Below, piece by piece: positions 26,593-36,034 of a stretch of 64,000 nt of DNA. Location: assembly GCF_015209595.1 (NCBI RefSeq), contig NZ_JADEYS010000001.1, positions 186,001 to 250,000 of the forward strand, given 5' to 3'. How positions within the stretch are numbered: position 1 is the first letter of the stretch; the number at the start of each line of letters is the position of its first letter. The position numbers and the translations under genes are program-made. This DNA comes from Pontibacterium sinense. Lineage in GTDB: Bacteria; Pseudomonadota; Gammaproteobacteria; Pseudomonadales; Balneatricaceae. Below the pieces are notes generated by a model, which worked only from the letters and a program-made list of their open reading frames with translations, ran no database searches and was not told the origin of the DNA.

Positions 26593-27051
26593 TCAGGATT
26601 GCCTGTCATGAATATCGAACAGTTGCAGGCTGCGAAGGGGGTGGAACAACAGCAGATATGCATCATCATCCGTTATGTCGGCTGACTGCCACTCAAGGCC
26701 ATGCAGCGATTCGGGTAGCTGAATGTCATGTGTGTTGAATAACTGACAGAGTTGTTCCAGCGCCGGAAGGGTGCTGATGTTGTCCAGTTCTACCTGATGA
26801 CGCAGTTCTCGCCACTGACAGTCGTTGATATTGATGAGCAGGAGTTCTTCGGTGATTGAGGCGGTGATCTCAAAGCGGCCGGGTTGTTCTGCCAGCCGCG
26901 AACGGTTAGCGCACCAAATGCTGGCGGCATTACTATAGATGCCACAGTGATACAGATGGGTGCCTTGAGGAAGGTGATGAAACTGTTCCTTCTCGGTGGC
27001 TTCATTCAGTATGTGTAATAACTCTGAAAGGCTTTTTGGTGTGCTGAGCAT
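26593..27051 (-). CDS. Unknown protein paired with the sirtuin
   Basis: I do not recognise this 152-residue protein. It has no signal peptide or membrane segment and is acidic, with leucine-rich helices. Residues about 32-50, LYHCGIYSNAASIW then CANRSRLA, followed by GRFEITASITEELLLIN, have a pattern loosely like the H-containing first strand and following strands of ADP-ribosyltransferase-fold or RES-type proteins (LYHGT...A..I). This is a weak visual resemblance only. It ends 20 bp before the sirtuin gene on the same strand, so the two probably form a transcript. Confidence 0.6.
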   Translation of the reverse strand: MLSTPKSLSELLHILNEATEKEQFHHLPQGTHLYHCGIYSNAASIWCANRSRLAEQPGRFEITASITEELLLININDCQWRELRHQVELDNISTLPALEQLCQLFNTHDIQLPESLHGLEWQSADITDDDAYLLLFHPLRSLQLFDIHDRQS

Positions 27052-27144
27052 AGTCGCTTTAATACGCTGGATATACTCTCAAGCATAGCTCAGCCGGATA
27101 GGTGAGTTAGATTGCGGTACTGTTAGAAGGAATATAGAAGGCAT

Positions 27145-27172
27145 AAAAAAACCGCGCCGGAGCGCGGTTTTT
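27145..27172 (-). terminator. Terminator of malate synthase gene (bidirectional shape)
   Basis: ACCGCGC (27151-27157) and GCGCGGT (27162-27168) form a GC-rich stem with a CGGA loop. It is flanked by A6 on the left and T5 on the right, so it can act on both strands. It is 15 bp beyond the glcB stop. Confidence 0.9.
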
Positions 27173-27187
27173 CTGATGACCGAAAGC

Positions 27188-29365
27188 TTATGCGCCAAAT
27201 TTGGCTTTAGCTTCCAGGCGACGACGGTGCAGAACCGGCTCGGTATAACCGTTTGGCTGCGCGCAACCTTCAAACACCAGCTCGCACGCTGCTGCGAACG
27301 CAATGCTGTTATCAAAGTCTGCTGCCATAGCGCGATACAGAGGGTCGTTTTCGTTCTGGCGATCAACGACGGCTGCCATGCGCTTCATGGTTTCCATCAC
27401 CTGCTCTTCAGAACAGATACCGTGATGCAACCAGTTAGCAATGTGCTGGCTGGAGATGCGTAGTGTTGCACGGTCTTCCATCAGGCCCACATCGTTGATA
27501 TCAGGCACTTTGGAACAACCGACACCGGAGTCAACCCAGCGTACAACGTAACCCAGGATACCCTGAGCGTTGTTGTCCAGCTCGTTCTGAATCTCTTCAG
27601 CAGACCAGCTTGGGTTTGGCTCAACCGGAACGGTCAGAATTGCATCCAGATCCGCACGACCGCGAGACTTGATCTCTTCCTGACGCGCGAAAACGTCTAC
27701 CTTGTGGTAGTGCAACGCGTGCAGGGTAGCTGCCGTTGGAGATGGAACCCATGCGGTATTTGCACCGGACATTGGGTGACCGATCTTCGCTTCCAGCATG
27801 TTAGCCATCTGATCTGGGATTGGCCACATGCCTTTACCGATCTGTGCGCGACCGCTCAGACCGCATGCCAGACCGTTGTCCACGTTCCAGTTTTCGTAAG
27901 CGCCGATCCATGCAGAGGCTTTCATGTCGCCTTTGCGGATCATCGGGCCTGCTTCCATGGAGGTGTGGATCTCGTCACCGGTACGGTCAAGGAAACCTGT
28001 GTTGATGAATACCACACGCTCTTTCGCTGCGCGAATACACTCTTTCAGGTTTACGGTTGTACGGCGTTCTTCGTCCATGATGCCCATTTTCAGGGTGAAC
28101 GGAGACAGACCCAGTGCGCTTTCTACACGGCCGAACAGTTCGTTCGCAAACGCCACTTCTTCAGGACCGTGCATTTTCGGTTTAACGATGTACACGGAAC
28201 CGGTTGTGGTGTTGCTGTACTTACCGTTGCCTTTGATATCGTGGACAGAGATCAGCGTCGTAACCATCGCATCCATGATGCCTTCAGGTACTTCGTTGCC
28301 GTCTTTGTCGATGATCGCGCCATTGGTCATCAGGTGACCCACGTTACGTACGAACATCAGGCTGCGGCCTTTCAGGTTCACATCAGAACCGTCTAAACCG
28401 GTGAAGGTGCGATCAGCGTTGACCGTACGTGTAAAGGTTTTGCCACCTTTGGAGACTTCTTCGCTCAGAGTGCCTTTCATCAGGCCTAACCAGTTACGGT
28501 AAGCCAGAATCTTATCAGCGGCATCGACTGCTGCGACAGAGTCTTCACAATCCATGATCGTGGTCAGCGCAGATTCCATCTGGATATCTTTCACGCCAGC
28601 CGCATCATCTTTACCGATCAGGCTGTCACGGTCGATCTGCAGTTCGAAATGCAGACCGTTGTTGACGAACAGGATCGACTCAGGTGCTGCTTCGTTGCCG
28701 GTGTAACCGACCAGCTGCGCGGCATCTGCCAGTGTTGTTTCGCTACCATCGCGCATCGCAACAACCAACGCGCCTGCATTGATGCTGTAACCGGCGGAAT
28801 CCTTGTGGGAACCGGTTGCCAGCGGAGCGGCTTCATTCAGGAAGTTACGTGCGAATTCGATAACTTTGGCACCACGGGCTGGATTGTAACCGCCGGTTTT
28901 TTCTGCGCCGCCTTCTTCGGAGACTGCATCAGTGCCATACAGGGCATCGTAAAGGCTGCCCCAACGTGCGTTCGCAGCATTCAGTGCGAAGCGTGCATTC
29001 ATGACTGGAACAACCAGCTGCGGACCGGCCATGGTAGCCATTTCCGGGTCGACATTGCTGGTTTCAGCGCTGAAGTCTTCGCCTTCTGGCAGCAGGTAGT
29101 TAATGTCGGTCAGGAACGCTTTGTAAGCGTCCAGATCGAATGCCTGGCCCTGGCGTTCCTTGTGCCAGCTGTCAATCTGCGCCTGAATCGCGTCACGTTT
29201 TGCCAGCAATTCGCGGTTGCGCGGTGCCAGCTCGTGCACGATAGCGTCAAATGCAGCCCAGTACTGATCGGCTTCTACACCGGTCTGTGGCAACGCTTCG
29301 TTATTGATGAAGTTGTATAGATCCTCAGCAACCTGCAGGCCGCCGGTCTGTACCCTTTGACTCAT
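27188..29365 (-). CDS. glcB: Malate synthase G
   Basis: GlcB joins acetyl-CoA and glyoxylate to malate in the glyoxylate cycle. The 725-residue single-chain form is the G isozyme. Characteristic segments are [63 protein letters not shown] and the C-terminal [20 protein letters not shown], shown here as [20 protein letters not shown]. Catalytic Arg and Asp residues lie in these motifs. No glc operon partners are near, so it is a single transcription unit with its own terminator. Confidence 0.97.
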   Translation of the reverse strand: MSQRVQTGGLQVAEDLYNFINNEALPQTGVEADQYWAAFDAIVHELAPRNRELLAKRDAIQAQIDSWHKERQGQAFDLDAYKAFLTDINYLLPEGEDFSAETSNVDPEMATMAGPQLVVPVMNARFALNAANARWGSLYDALYGTDAVSEEGGAEKTGGYNPARGAKVIEFARNFLNEAAPLATGSHKDSAGYSINAGALVVAMRDGSETTLADAAQLVGYTGNEAAPESILFVNNGLHFELQIDRDSLIGKDDAAGVKDIQMESALTTIMDCEDSVAAVDAADKILAYRNWLGLMKGTLSEEVSKGGKTFTRTVNADRTFTGLDGSDVNLKGRSLMFVRNVGHLMTNGAIIDKDGNEVPEGIMDAMVTTLISVHDIKGNGKYSNTTTGSVYIVKPKMHGPEEVAFANELFGRVESALGLSPFTLKMGIMDEERRTTVNLKECIRAAKERVVFINTGFLDRTGDEIHTSMEAGPMIRKGDMKASAWIGAYENWNVDNGLACGLSGRAQIGKGMWPIPDQMANMLEAKIGHPMSGANTAWVPSPTAATLHALHYHKVDVFARQEEIKSRGRADLDAILTVPVEPNPSWSAEEIQNELDNNAQGILGYVVRWVDSGVGCSKVPDINDVGLMEDRATLRISSQHIANWLHHGICSEEQVMETMKRMAAVVDRQNENDPLYRAMAADFDNSIAFAAACELVFEGCAQPNGYTEPVLHRRRLEAKAKFGA

Positions 29366-29573
29366 AATTTATTGCCCCAGTTGTAAATGTATCAGTTCCG
29401 GAGCGAGGCAGCCGAGAACTGTATTATGTGTATATATTTTGCTCAGTGAGCATTGTGCATTGCAACAGTAGCGAAAAAACGGCGATCTGTCGCCCCTTTC
29501 CAGCCTAAAGTATGAGAAAGATTCACTCATAGTCGCAGTTGGCTGGAGGCCTAGTGCTGGCGGGGCTGTTAGC

Positions 29574-29984
29574 TTAGTCCAGATGCATACGGATGTTATC
29601 CGGCAGCGGCACAGAGCGGCCGGTTGTATGATCCATCCAGACGACCTTGGAATAGCCTTCGCTGACCGGTGTTTCCAGATCATTCTCGGAAAACAGACGG
29701 TAGTAGGTCATAAAGCTGGAGCGGCCGGGATCGGCTACATAGCAATCAATTCGCAGCGTGTCAGGGTAAGTCACCGGTTTCAGGAAGGTGCAGCCGACAT
29801 TAATGACCACCGGGTCTACGCCATTGCCATCCATTGCAGCCCCCAGCTCCGCTAATAATTGGACGCGGGCCTCTTCCAGGTAGCGCATATACAGCGCATT
29901 GTTTACATGTCCGTAGGCGTCCATATCGCCCCAACGAACCGGAATAGAGCAAGTGTAGATTTTCTTACCATGAATCTCTGACAT
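29574..29984 (-). CDS. Acyl-CoA thioesterase, hotdog fold (4HBT family)
   Basis: The ATG at 29984 is chosen over the longer frame from 30029 because AAGGAA lies just upstream. The resulting 136-residue protein is a normal 4HBT size. The motif VRWGDMDAYGHVNNALYMRY contains the catalytic Asp and the helix-capping region of the 4-hydroxybenzoyl-CoA thioesterase family, and PVVINVGCTFLKPVTYPD follows. It hydrolyses an acyl-CoA thioester; the substrate is unknown. It is transcribed away from the hydrolase gene at 30122. Confidence 0.88.
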   Translation of the reverse strand: MSEIHGKKIYTCSIPVRWGDMDAYGHVNNALYMRYLEEARVQLLAELGAAMDGNGVDPVVINVGCTFLKPVTYPDTLRIDCYVADPGRSSFMTYYRLFSENDLETPVSEGYSKVVWMDHTTGRSVPLPDNIRMHLD

Positions 29985-30121
29985 GGATCTGATTTCCTTA
30001 AGGTTAAGTATACGAAACGGTGCGGTCACGCTTAAAAATACGTGTTTTTCCTAATGCTGAAAAGATGCCTGGGAATCGCTGAGCTAGACTTAACGGATGT
30101 GGTGCAAGTCAGGGAATTATT

Positions 30122-31102
30122 ATGACGTTCAGCAGGGATCAATTAATCGGCCAGTTACCACGGTGGCAGTCAGCGACAGATATTGGCCAACCCGATGACG
30201 TGTTAAAGGCCTATCTCTGCCAATATCAATTGGCGGAGATCGCGGCATGTCATCATTATCAGATCGGTCTGATGGAGATGCCTGAGCTGCCATTTGCTGT
30301 GCAGCGCTTTACGCCAAAAGAGGGGGGCCGGGCCACAGTGGTTGTATCACACGGATATATGGATCACATGGGCTTATATGGGCATCTGATCGAGCATCTT
30401 CTGAATCTGAACGTTGAAGTGTATCTCTATGATTTGGCGGGACATGGCCTGTCTGGCGGTGAACCTCTGGCGGTGGACAACTTTGATGTGTATGCCCGCC
30501 AGTTGCAGAAAGTACTGACGCATATAGAGGTCACGGAGCACCCTTTGTTGCTTATTGGGCAGAGTACAGGAGCGGCTGTGATCGGTGCACATGAATGGTT
30601 GATAGGGGAAGGCCAAGTGCCTCCCGTTCGGCAGCGCATCTTACTGGCTCCCTTGGTCAGACCCGCGTTATGGCGTGCAATCCGACGCCAGTTCCATCTG
30701 GTGAAACACTTTCTGAAACAGGTGCCTCGCCGATATACGGCAAATTCACACGATGCGGCGTTTATGCGCTTCCTGCGCCAGAGTGACCCGATGCAACATG
30801 GGGATATTCCGTTAAGCTGGATCGCGGCCATGCAGAGCTGGGCTGACTACATAGAATCCGCTGAACCACATGCTAGCGCGGTGACTTGTATCCAGGGGAT
30901 GGCGGACAGCACGGTTGATTGGCATCACAATCTACGGGTGTTACATCGGGTCTATCCCGAGATGAAGGTCGAGTTGATTGAGGGCGCGCGTCACCATCTG
31001 GTGAATGAATCAGACACCTATCGGCGACTGGTATTTCAGCGTATCTCCGAGGTGATCAATACGGTCTGTCCAGACGTCAACGTCACCGAAAAAGCGGTGT
31101 GA
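30122..31102 (+). CDS. Alpha/beta hydrolase, lysophospholipase/monoacylglycerol-lipase-like
   Basis: This 326-residue protein has the alpha/beta hydrolase core: VVVSHGYMDHMGLYGH (oxyanion region), LYDLAGHGLSGG and the nucleophile elbow GQSTGAAVIG. A late acid (QGMADSTVD) and the catalytic histidine (EGARHHLVNES) follow. This resembles PldB-type lysophospholipases. No signal peptide is evident, so it probably acts in the cytoplasm on membrane-lipid products. The substrate is not predictable from sequence alone. Confidence 0.85.
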   Translation: MTFSRDQLIGQLPRWQSATDIGQPDDVLKAYLCQYQLAEIAACHHYQIGLMEMPELPFAVQRFTPKEGGRATVVVSHGYMDHMGLYGHLIEHLLNLNVEVYLYDLAGHGLSGGEPLAVDNFDVYARQLQKVLTHIEVTEHPLLLIGQSTGAAVIGAHEWLIGEGQVPPVRQRILLAPLVRPALWRAIRRQFHLVKHFLKQVPRRYTANSHDAAFMRFLRQSDPMQHGDIPLSWIAAMQSWADYIESAEPHASAVTCIQGMADSTVDWHHNLRVLHRVYPEMKVELIEGARHHLVNESDTYRRLVFQRISEVINTVCPDVNVTEKAV

Positions 31103-31123
31103 ATAGCGGCGTGGCAGGCCAAT

Positions 31124-31154
31124 AAAAAAGGCAGCCCTGAGGCTGCCTTTTTCA
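31124..31154. terminator. Bidirectional terminator between hydrolase gene and serA
   Basis: AAAAAGGCAGCC (31125-31136) pairs with GGCTGCCTTTTT (31141-31152) around CTGA. The symmetric A and T tracts let it end both the plus-strand hydrolase gene and minus-strand serA. Confidence 0.93.
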
Positions 31155-31167
31155 GGATCAAGCTAAA

Positions 31168-32400
31168 TCAGAACAGACGACGTACGCGGATGGTACCTTC
31201 AACCTGTTTGATCTTATCAACAGCGATCTGAGAAGACTCAGCTTCAACGTCGATAACAACATAACCCACCTTGTCATTGGTCTGCAGGTACTGACCAGAG
31301 ATGTTGATGTTGTTTTCGGAGAAGATGGTGTTGATAGCAGTCAGTACACCTGGCACGTTGTTGTGGATGTGCAGCAGACGGTGAACATTCGGATGCTCTG
31401 GCAGTGCCACTTCCGGGAAGTTTACGGAAGTAATAGAGGTACCGTTATCACTGTACTTAGCCAGTTTCTCAGCCACTTCGTAACCGATGTTTTCCTGAGC
31501 TTCCATGGTGGAGCCGCCCACGTGTGGGGTCAGGATTACATTGTCGAATTCGCGCAGAGGAGAGATAAACTCATCCTTGTTAGTGCGAGGTTCAACCGGG
31601 AATACGTCAACCGCTGCACCCAACAGGCGACCTTCTGCCAATACGCCACACAGCGCGTCGATATCAACGACAGTACCGCGTGCTGCGTTCAGGAAGACAG
31701 AACCTTCCTTCATCTGAGAAAACTCAGTTTTGCCCATCAGGTCTTTAGTCGCGCCAGTCTCAGGAACGTGCAGGGAGATGACATCACACATACCCAGCAG
31801 CTCTTTCATGGACGCGATCTGAGTAGCGTTACCCAAAGGCAACTTCGTCACTACGTCGTAGAAATAGACTTCCATGCCCAGAGATTCAGCGAGTACGCTC
31901 AGCTGGGAACCGATGCTACCGTAACCTACGATACCCAGCTTTTTGCCACGGATTTCGTAAGAGTTCACTGCAGATTTCTGCCACTCACCACGGTGTGCTT
32001 TAGCGTTCTTCTCAGCTACGCCACGCAGCAGGATGATCGCTTCCGCCAATACCAGTTCCGCTACGGAACGGGTGTTGGAGTATGGTGCGTTAAAGACAGC
32101 GACACCACGCTGAGTTGCTGCAGTCAGGTTCACCTGGTTGGTGCCGATGCAGAAACAGCCAACGGCAACCAGCTTTTCAGCGGCGTCGAAGACTTTATCA
32201 GTCAGCTGACTGCGTGAACGGATACCGATAAAGTGAACGTCTTTCACCTTTTCGATCAGTTCTGCTTCAGGCAGTGCGCCTTTCACGTATTCAATGTTGC
32301 TGTAGCCGTGTGCGTTGAGGGTATCAACCGCAGATTGGTGCACGCCTTCCAGCAGCAGAATTTTAATCTTGCTCTTTTCAAGAGAAGTAGTTGGGCTCAT
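31168..32400 (-). CDS. serA: D-3-phosphoglycerate dehydrogenase
   Basis: SerA starts serine synthesis by oxidising 3-phosphoglycerate with NAD. The 410-residue protein is the short E. coli-type form: a D-2-hydroxyacid dehydrogenase core (GCFCIGTNQVNL, GIVGYGSIGSQL, NAARGTVVDIDAL, LTPHVGGSTMEAQENIG with the catalytic His) and a C-terminal ACT domain (HNNVPGVLTAINTIF, VDKIKQVEGTIRVRRLF). Feedback inhibition by serine is usual for this form. Confidence 0.97.
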   Translation of the reverse strand: MSPTTSLEKSKIKILLLEGVHQSAVDTLNAHGYSNIEYVKGALPEAELIEKVKDVHFIGIRSRSQLTDKVFDAAEKLVAVGCFCIGTNQVNLTAATQRGVAVFNAPYSNTRSVAELVLAEAIILLRGVAEKNAKAHRGEWQKSAVNSYEIRGKKLGIVGYGSIGSQLSVLAESLGMEVYFYDVVTKLPLGNATQIASMKELLGMCDVISLHVPETGATKDLMGKTEFSQMKEGSVFLNAARGTVVDIDALCGVLAEGRLLGAAVDVFPVEPRTNKDEFISPLREFDNVILTPHVGGSTMEAQENIGYEVAEKLAKYSDNGTSITSVNFPEVALPEHPNVHRLLHIHNNVPGVLTAINTIFSENNINISGQYLQTNDKVGYVVIDVEAESSQIAVDKIKQVEGTIRVRRLF

Positions 32401-32580
32401 CTTCTGCTAACTCTCGTATGGGGCGGAATATTCCGCCGGGGTCAATCGGCCTAAAATCAAGGGCGATATATTAGCACAGGGCCACATGAAAAGGACGCGG
32501 CTTGACGGGAGTTTGCTGGAAAAATATTCAAGATGAAGTGAGGCAGGGTACAGCAGATCGAATCGTAGCAGGCGGGATAG

Positions 32581-32602
32581 GACAGGGGGGTAACCCCCTG
32601 TC
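32581..32602 (-). terminator. GC-rich hairpin behind ppnP
   Basis: GACAGGGGG (32581-32589) pairs perfectly with CCCCCTGTC (32594-32602) around a 4-base loop, 35 bp past the ppnP stop. No T-tract follows on the minus strand, so it may be an mRNA-stabilising hairpin or a weak terminator. Confidence 0.5.
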
Positions 32603-32636
32603 GACGGCTAAAGACACCGTAATAGCATGGCTTAGA

Positions 32637-32915
32637 TCAGCCGTAGAAGCACAGGTACGCAGTAGGCTGTTCGATTTTGACCTGGAAACTCTGGTTGGCT
32701 GCAACCTTGAATTCGGTACCGCTTGGGTACGCGTTGAACTCTTCTTCGCCTGGCAACTTAACAATCAGTTCACCGGAAACGACTTTCATCAGCTCATTTT
32801 CGCTGGTGCCAAATTCGTACTCACCCGGTGCCATTACCCCTGCAGTGACACGGCCTTCGCTGTTTTCGAAGCCAATGGATTTTACGTTACCGTCGAAATA
32901 TTCGTTTACGTTCAT
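32637..32915 (-). CDS. ppnP: Pyrimidine/purine nucleoside phosphorylase PpnP
   Basis: This 92-residue cupin-fold protein of the former DUF1255/YaiE family cleaves several nucleosides with phosphate. It begins [16 protein letters not shown], keeps [16 protein letters not shown] and the strand [12 protein letters not shown], and ends with YLCFYG, all as in E. coli PpnP. AGGA lies 8-11 bases upstream of the ATG. It is a single gene between serA and the lysR-type gene. Confidence 0.93.
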   Translation of the reverse strand: MNVNEYFDGNVKSIGFENSEGRVTAGVMAPGEYEFGTSENELMKVVSGELIVKLPGEEEFNAYPSGTEFKVAANQSFQVKIEQPTAYLCFYG

Positions 32916-32969
32916 ATTTTACGTCCTCTAAATAGCTGCGCAGCATAATAGAGGGTCCGTTGCAGGCTG

Positions 32970-33839
32970 TCAGCTGTGTTCCAGCAGAAAGTCGACAAAG
33001 GCTTGATTTGCCCGCGAGAGATAACCATCGCGACGCCAGGCGATAGAGAGGTCCAGCCAGACCGGTTCTTCAAAGGGTAGCCCGATCAGGTCGGGATCTT
33101 CCTCAATCACCATGCCCAACAACGTGCTGATACCGAAGCCTTGATTGACGATCGCTTTAATGAGGGGGATCAGGTTGGTTTCAAAGCTAATATTGGGTGT
33201 GCACTCGGTTCTGGCCGCCAAACGGTCAACAACCTTGCGGTGAAAATAGCCCTCTTTAAACATCACCAGCTCTTCACGGAAGAAGTCGTCGTAACTGACA
33301 GCGGCTTGTTGAGCCAGAGGGTGGTCTTTCGCCACGGTGACAAGCATTTGTTCACGCAGAAAGGTGCGTGCATGTAGCTCCTGCGGTAGAACATCGGCCA
33401 CGATGATCGCCAGATCAAGCTCGCTTCGCTCCAGCATCTGTTGAAGCTGCCAGGTACCGCCTTCAATCACTGACAGATCCAGCTCAGGATAGCGGTGACG
33501 GAAGGCCATCAGAATGGGGGGGAAATAATAGGACCCCAACATGCTGGGAATGCCGACCCGCACTTCGCCTTTAGTGAGGCCTTTGAGTTCTTCCATCTCC
33601 AGGCGGGCATCATCAATGGCGCGCAGAATACGACGACTGTGCAGGAGTAATTTTTTGCCTTCGTCGGTGAGGCTTATCTGACGTTCATGACGGTGAAACA
33701 GTGTGAGATCCAGCTCGGCTTCCAGTTTTTTAATAGCCATGCTGATGGCAGGCTGTGCCACGTGTAGCTGTTCAGCCGCTTTGGTAAAGCTGCTGGCCTC
33801 GGCGATAGCCTGAAAGTAACGTAGGGGCTTAATATCCAT
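32970..33839 (-). CDS. LysR-family transcriptional regulator
   Basis: The ATG at 33839 gives the usual LysR start MDIKPLRYFQAIAE; a TTG three codons upstream is less likely. The N-terminal helix-turn-helix is clear (SFTKAAEQLHVAQPAISM, then KLEAELDLTLFHR), and the effector domain spans about 90-290. It is divergent from an MFS transporter gene with 94 bp between starts, and a 10-bp direct repeat there is a likely operator. The usual inference is that it controls the transporter and itself. The inducer is unknown. Confidence 0.92.
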   Translation of the reverse strand: MDIKPLRYFQAIAEASSFTKAAEQLHVAQPAISMAIKKLEAELDLTLFHRHERQISLTDEGKKLLLHSRRILRAIDDARLEMEELKGLTKGEVRVGIPSMLGSYYFPPILMAFRHRYPELDLSVIEGGTWQLQQMLERSELDLAIIVADVLPQELHARTFLREQMLVTVAKDHPLAQQAAVSYDDFFREELVMFKEGYFHRKVVDRLAARTECTPNISFETNLIPLIKAIVNQGFGISTLLGMVIEEDPDLIGLPFEEPVWLDLSIAWRRDGYLSRANQAFVDFLLEHS

Positions 33840-33840
33840 G

Positions 33841-33872
33841 GTGATCAATAAATCTTATGTAAGTGATCAATA
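33841..33872. promoter_or_regulatory. Direct repeat between lysR-type and MFS genes
   Basis: GTGATCAATA occurs at 33841-33850 and again at 33863-33872, a 22-bp period (about two helical turns). The first copy abuts the regulator's start codon, so binding there could repress its own gene. TGATCA within each unit is palindromic. Confidence 0.5.
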
Positions 33873-33933
33873 GTATATATTTTAATGATTCCTTAGGCGT
33901 TGCTAATCTTCCGGACTGAATCTGGGAGGTTTT

Positions 33934-35151
33934 ATGACAGCGACAGCGCATTCATCTGATATCGAAACTGGCAGTGCGCTGTTCTGGCGCGCGACGCTGG
34001 CACTGTGTCTGGGCTCCTATACGATTTTTGCCAACCTCTATCTGACCCAGCCGTTGTTACCGATGCTGGCGCAGGACTTTAACGTCAGTGCGCTGGAGGC
34101 AGGCTGGAGTTTTACCGTTTCGACACTCACGTTGGGGTTGTCGCTGCTGGTGTATGGGCCTTTATCAGATGCGATTGGACGCAAGTGGCTGATGATTTTG
34201 AGTATTGGTGGGACCAGCCTGATCACGTTATTACTCTCGCAGACGCAGGATTACAGCACGTTGCTCTGGTTACGGGGTATTCAAGGCTTTTTGATGGGCG
34301 GACTTCCGGCGATCGCCATCGCGTATATGGGGGATGAATTCAGTAGAAAAGCACTGATGGTGGCGGTGGGGATCTATATCAGTGGTAACACTCTGGGTGG
34401 GATCAGTGGCCGTTTGATTGGTGGTTTTGTGGGGGACTGGCTGGGTTGGTCGGATGCATTTCTGGCGATGACGCTGGTCAGTGTGGTGTGTTTGACTGCC
34501 TTTGCGCTGTTGCTACCAAACTCCCGCCAGTTTAAAGCCAAGCCGCTGCACCCGGTTGCCATGGGATGGGATCTGTTAGGCCACTTGCGTAATCCTCTGT
34601 TGCTGGCCGCGTATCTGATTGGTGGCTTTAACTTCTTTATCTTTATCAATCAGTACAGTTACATCACTTTTGTGTTGTCGGATACGCCCTATAACCTTCC
34701 TGCATCGTTGTTGGGTATGTTATTCCTTACTTACCTGACAGGTACGATTGGTTCGGCATTCTCAGGCAAGATTGCTCAGTATTTGCCACAGCCGCTCGTT
34801 ATCGCGCTGGGCATCGGTGTGCTGATTCTGGGCTCGCTGGTGACTTTGTCGTCTGATTTGTGGGCGATCATTGCGGGCTTTTTGCTGAATAGCTTTGGGT
34901 TCTTTCTGGCGCATTCATCCGCCAGCAGCTGGGTCAGTCGGGCAGCGCCCCATGCCCGTGCCAGTGCCAACTCTCTTTATCTGGTGTTCTACTATCTGGG
35001 AGCAAGCTGCGGTGGCTTTTATCTTGACCCGTTCTGGCAGTGGGCCGGTTGGCATGGCATCGTGGTTGGGTCTTTACTGGTGCTGAGTTGTACCTTGCTA
35101 GCTGCACTCTGGTTGTATCAGCAGGATAAACGACAGTTACAGTTTTCCTGA
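33934..35151 (+). CDS. MFS transporter, YnfM-like drug or metabolite exporter
   Basis: This 405-residue membrane protein has about 12 hydrophobic helices. It carries the MFS motif A between helices 2 and 3 (YGPLSDAIGRKWLMI), and IQGFLMGGLPAIAIAYM in helix 4 resembles the exporter subgroup. It has a GGGAGG ribosome site. It diverges from the LysR-type regulator, a common pairing for inducible efflux. The substrate cannot be told from sequence. A hairpin terminator follows. Confidence 0.88.
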   Translation: MTATAHSSDIETGSALFWRATLALCLGSYTIFANLYLTQPLLPMLAQDFNVSALEAGWSFTVSTLTLGLSLLVYGPLSDAIGRKWLMILSIGGTSLITLLLSQTQDYSTLLWLRGIQGFLMGGLPAIAIAYMGDEFSRKALMVAVGIYISGNTLGGISGRLIGGFVGDWLGWSDAFLAMTLVSVVCLTAFALLLPNSRQFKAKPLHPVAMGWDLLGHLRNPLLLAAYLIGGFNFFIFINQYSYITFVLSDTPYNLPASLLGMLFLTYLTGTIGSAFSGKIAQYLPQPLVIALGIGVLILGSLVTLSSDLWAIIAGFLLNSFGFFLAHSSASSWVSRAAPHARASANSLYLVFYYLGASCGGFYLDPFWQWAGWHGIVVGSLLVLSCTLLAALWLYQQDKRQLQFS

Positions 35152-35175
35152 TCCTGTGTTTTATAAAGTGATAGC

Positions 35176-35205
35176 GCCCGCGACTGGCTCTCAGCGCGGG
35201 CTTTT
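35176..35205 (+). terminator. Terminator of the MFS transporter gene
   Basis: GCCCGCG (35176-35182) pairs with CGCGGGC (35195-35201) over a 12-base loop and is followed by TTTT. Confidence 0.8.
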
Positions 35206-35285
35206 GTCGTTAACCGGAGTTTGCAACTTTTACCGGAAGCAACAGCAAGCTAAGATGGCGCAGCTGAACAGAGAGGGGAGGCACT

Positions 35286-35948
35286 ATGCAATACACGCAC
35301 CGAATGAAGGATAGTACTGAGATCGATCTGCCACTGGGTAAAGTGGTTTGTGTGGGGCGTAACTACGCTGATCATGCTGCTGAGTTGAACAACCCGATTC
35401 CGACTGAGCCGATGTTGTTTATCAAACCGGCGAGCAGTGTTGTGGCGCTGGAAGAACCGTTTGTGGTACCGCAGGGATTAGGCTCTGTGCATTTTGAAAC
35501 GGAGATGACGATCCTGATCGGCGAACGTTTACAGCATGCGGATCTGAGCGCGGCGAAAGCAGCGATTGCTGGTGTGGGTTTGGGCTTGGATCTGACATTG
35601 CGTGATTTGCAGGATGAACTCAAGAAGAAGGGACATCCGTGGGAGAAGGCGAAAGCCTTTGATGGAGCGTGTCCGCTGTCTGTATTTGTACAACCCGAGC
35701 AGGTGGCTGACCTTCAGGATCAGCAAATACGGTTGATCGTGAACGGCGAGCAGAGACAGAACGGTAACAGCAGCCAGATGCTCAATCAGGTGTTGCCACT
35801 GATCAGTTATATCAGTGCCTTCTTTACGCTGGAGCCGGGGGATGTGGTGCTGACGGGTACGCCGGCAGGTGTGGGTCCTGTAGTACCGGGTGATGAGTTA
35901 CTGGTGGAACTGGCCGATCTGCTGAGTGTGAAGACGAGCGCTCGATAA
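35286..35948 (+). CDS. Fumarylacetoacetate hydrolase family enzyme
   Basis: This 220-residue FAH-fold protein has the first strand VVCVGRNYADHAAELNN and the metal-binding residues in HFETEMTILIGE (the E-x-E pair). LGLDLTLRDLQDE and LTGTPAGVG near the end also fit. The length and motifs match YcgM-like members, which include acylpyruvases and oxaloacetate decarboxylases. The exact reaction is uncertain. A GAGAGGGGAGG stretch precedes the ATG. It lies 86 bp upstream of hemJ on the same strand. Confidence 0.88.
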   Translation: MQYTHRMKDSTEIDLPLGKVVCVGRNYADHAAELNNPIPTEPMLFIKPASSVVALEEPFVVPQGLGSVHFETEMTILIGERLQHADLSAAKAAIAGVGLGLDLTLRDLQDELKKKGHPWEKAKAFDGACPLSVFVQPEQVADLQDQQIRLIVNGEQRQNGNSSQMLNQVLPLISYISAFFTLEPGDVVLTGTPAGVGPVVPGDELLVELADLLSVKTSAR

Positions 35949-36034
35949 GTTTCAGCGTAGTATCGTGATACGAAATATCAGAGCGGGCTTCAAAACCCTC
36001 TGAATCCAAGGACTTTAGTGAGGAACAGAAATCG

